A DNA stretch of 5,685 nucleotides from Chloroflexi bacterium RBG_16_70_13 (lineage in GTDB: Bacteria; Chloroflexota; Limnocylindria; Limnocylindrales; CSP1-4). Below are positions 5,501 through 5,685 of the stretch, one piece after another; position 1 is the stretch's first letter; the number at the start of each line of letters is the position of its first letter. Under the pieces are notes generated by a model, which worked only from the letters and a program-made list of their open reading frames with translations, was not told where the DNA came from and did not search any database. A program made the translations under genes and the position numbers. Location of the stretch: contig MGOD01000118.1 in assembly GCA_001795245.1 (NCBI GenBank), forward strand, positions 1-5,685, read 5' to 3'.

Positions 5501-5685
5501 GATCTGGCCGTCCTGGCGGTTGTTGAAGGTACAGGTGACGGTCTCACCGGCCCCCAGGTTGATGGCCGTGTTGGCCGATCCATCGGAGCAGGAGACCGAC
5601 GAGAGGTCCCAGCCGTCCGGGGGCAACTCGACGACCGAGTACGTGCCCGGGTCGAGGAAGCCGGAGTCATTGGGCGCCGCGGCAT
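2528..5685 (-). CDS. Giant repeat surface protein (prealbumin-like and DUF11 repeats, LPPTD anchor), 5' end outside window
   Basis: The frame is open from the right edge (first full codon 5683-5681) to TAG at 2530-2528: 1051 residues, numbered here from the first visible one. Residues 1-618 are seven prealbumin-like repeats (the first partial) of the type GxIVVxK...PGTYSVxE...GWDLTxxxC...GExVTCTFxN. Residues 620-728, 729-855 and 856-988 are three DUF11-type repeats, opening ISIVKT, VEIDKS and LVIDKS. Residues 989-1051 hold a Glu/Pro-rich linker, LPPTD (999-1003), a membrane helix (1016-1036) and a basic tail ending VVRRR. Each complete prealbumin-like repeat keeps Lys, Glu and Asn at CnaB isopeptide positions, and all seven have a Cys pair. 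Acidic runs such as EDDAEDD close the DUF11 units and could bind calcium. The start is outside; the TTG at 5626 falls mid-repeat and is not a start. A stalk-like adhesin or surface fibre is inferred; no ligand-binding head is visible. Confidence 0.93.
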   Translation of the reverse strand, partial: AAAPNDSGFLDPGTYSVVELPPDGWDLSSVSCSDGSANTAINLGAGETVTCTFNNRQDGQIVVVKQTTPDGSPQSFEFDPSWGGNFFLTDGQSNNSGNLDPGTYSVAELTPAGWDLTSATCSDGSAVNAIDLGAGEVVTCTFNNRQDGQIVVVKQTLPDGSNQSFEFDSSWAANFFLTDGQSNNSGNLDPGTYSVAEVNIPAGWDLTGATCDQGETIADITLGAGEVVTCTFTNTQRGHIVVDKVTLPGGDPQSFSFTTGGTGYVGFSLTDAAAPNDQEVLPGTYSVSESVPAGWDLTGATCDQGETIADITVGPGETVTCTFTNTKRGHIVVDKVTDPSGDPQSFSFVAGGAGYESFSLTDAAAPNNQEVVPGAYSVSESVPAGWDLTSATCDQGETPASLDVEPGETVTCTFTNTKRGTIIVEKQTSPDGAEGEFDFSGDAEGTIGDNGTIVVSNLQPGTYTSTEADPTPDFDLTSIICDDTNSSGDLGARTATFELDPGETVTCTFTNVQRGTITIIKDAQPNDAQDFGYDVSGFDGPIHFELDDDANGTLLNMQSFENVPPGDYSVTEGAVVGWDLTDLDCVVIGGSSAQIDGATANLTMAAGGSITCTYVNSRPSISIVKTAGDAADGDVLVQGPGEVTYTYLVTNTGPIALENIQVWDDNGTADPGDDFQADCPATTLAAGASMECSATLTVNESRVNVATATGESEQGTDVSDEDDAEVRVPGVEIDKSNDDADGIVGQGQTVTFTILVNVTEGPLTNAVVTDVLPDGQTYVNGSQSSNPASTFAVSPDGTTLTWTFASLPTGDPAATISYDVTIDGDALGALTNEAEVCVDEPGVPCDNDDSTVEVPALVIDKSYAGNTGGTAINGVGIAKVGDTLTYTLAYDLTGGPVHNGVITDTLPVGLTYVDGSATNNAEFTFVDYDDATRTLTWHADEVTEDGTVTYQVTVDEDSFDLPQPLVNVATIDSNETPEDDAEDDVLVQEVLEETSPPTLPPTDSIDNGDQAPSSPGFGLMLALLVLAGVGLVAGYLTPTPGRTRREVVRRR
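2675..2689 (-). other. LPPTD sorting-like motif of the large protein
   Basis: Codes for LPPTD at visible residues 999-1003, preceded by TSPPT and followed by a 12-residue spacer, a hydrophobic helix and Arg residues. The DNA around it (2675-2692) matches 1131-1148 in the middle gene with a single mismatch, which points to shared descent of the anchor segment. Confidence 0.65.
2720..3826 (-). repeat. Three DUF11-type repeats of the large protein
   Basis: Unit 1 is 3826-3500, unit 2 is 3499-3119 and unit 3 is 3118-2720. Each opens with a short strand ending in Lys (SIVK, EIDK, VIDK). Each then has a VTYTYLVTNTG, VTFTILVNVT or LTYTLAYDLT strand, followed by a xVxDxLPxGxTYVxGS stretch in units 2 and 3. 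Unit 1 instead has WDDNGTADPGDD and Cys 679/692, and resembles the single repeat of the middle protein. Unit 2 has Cys 837/845; unit 3 has none. Confidence 0.85.
3830..5685 (-). repeat. Array of seven prealbumin-like (CnaB/SpaA-type) repeats
   Basis: Units in coding order: 0 (cut) 5685-5510; 1 5509-5243 (89 aa); 2 5242-4973 (90); 3 4972-4700 (91); 4 4699-4427 (91); 5 4426-4142 (95); 6 4141-3830 (104). Near-exact DNA repeats one unit apart include 5229-5260 with 5496-5527 (32 bp), 5106-5137 with 5373-5404 (32 bp) and 4748-4789 with 5021-5062 (42 bp). Units 1-4 are close copies. Units 5 and 6, nearest the DUF11 part, are diverged and longer. The array continues past the right edge. Confidence 0.92.

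Noticed and set aside
5624..5626. TTG as the start of the large gene
   Set aside because: The frame stays open to the edge and the 19 codons upstream match the front of a repeat unit (AAAPND, DPGTYSVVE), so the gene begins outside the window.
3830..5685. CRISPR-like periodicity
   Set aside because: The period is about 267-312 bp, in frame, and codes for homologous protein domains; there are no short direct repeats with unique spacers.

Overview
The window is a GC-rich bacterial segment with three genes, all on the minus strand. Each encodes an exported, beta-rich surface protein. No metabolic, replication, RNA or mobile-element gene is visible. The protein style (signal peptides, prealbumin-like and DUF11 repeats, Pro/Thr linkers, a C-terminal LPPTD + membrane helix + Arg tail) fits a Gram-positive-type or monoderm high-GC lineage. 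Chloroflexota is my first guess and Actinomycetota the second, from general familiarity with such proteins rather than from any marker gene.

Layout in transcription order (right to left). (1) 5685-2528: the 3' 1051 codons of a very large surface protein whose start lies beyond the right edge. It has seven tandem prealbumin-like repeats (the first one cut), three DUF11-type repeats and a C-terminal anchor. (2) 2527-2172: a spacer with a terminator hairpin, then a conserved upstream block, then a strong Shine-Dalgarno. (3) 2171-1008: a complete 387-residue secreted protein with its own signal peptide, an N-terminal module, one DUF11 repeat, a Pro/Thr linker and the same LPPTD anchor. (4) 1007-482: a spacer with a structured 3' region, a second copy of the terminator and a second copy of the upstream block. 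(5) 481-1: the start of a third secreted protein, cut by the left edge just as it enters a Pro/Thr linker. This third gene is easily missed because its stop is outside the window.

The most interesting signals are in the spacers. The 83-bp segments 582-664 and 2291-2373 are clearly related. Each carries a CACCG-N10-CGGTG inverted repeat about 43 bp before an ATAGG box, and each lies 100-120 bp before its start codon. The two terminators are also related: both have perfect 14-bp stems that differ by one compensated base pair, and both are adjoined by an identical 23-bp stretch. The locus therefore looks like a row of separately transcribed cassettes (shared control block, signal peptide, variable beta module, anchor, shared terminator) rather than one operon.

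At the protein level, the six complete prealbumin-like repeats each keep a Lys-Glu-Asn set in the places used for CnaB-type intramolecular isopeptide bonds, and all seven keep a Cys pair. This suggests a doubly cross-linked stalk attached to the cell surface. No sortase, pilin polymerase or regulator is present here, so attachment and control are inferred.
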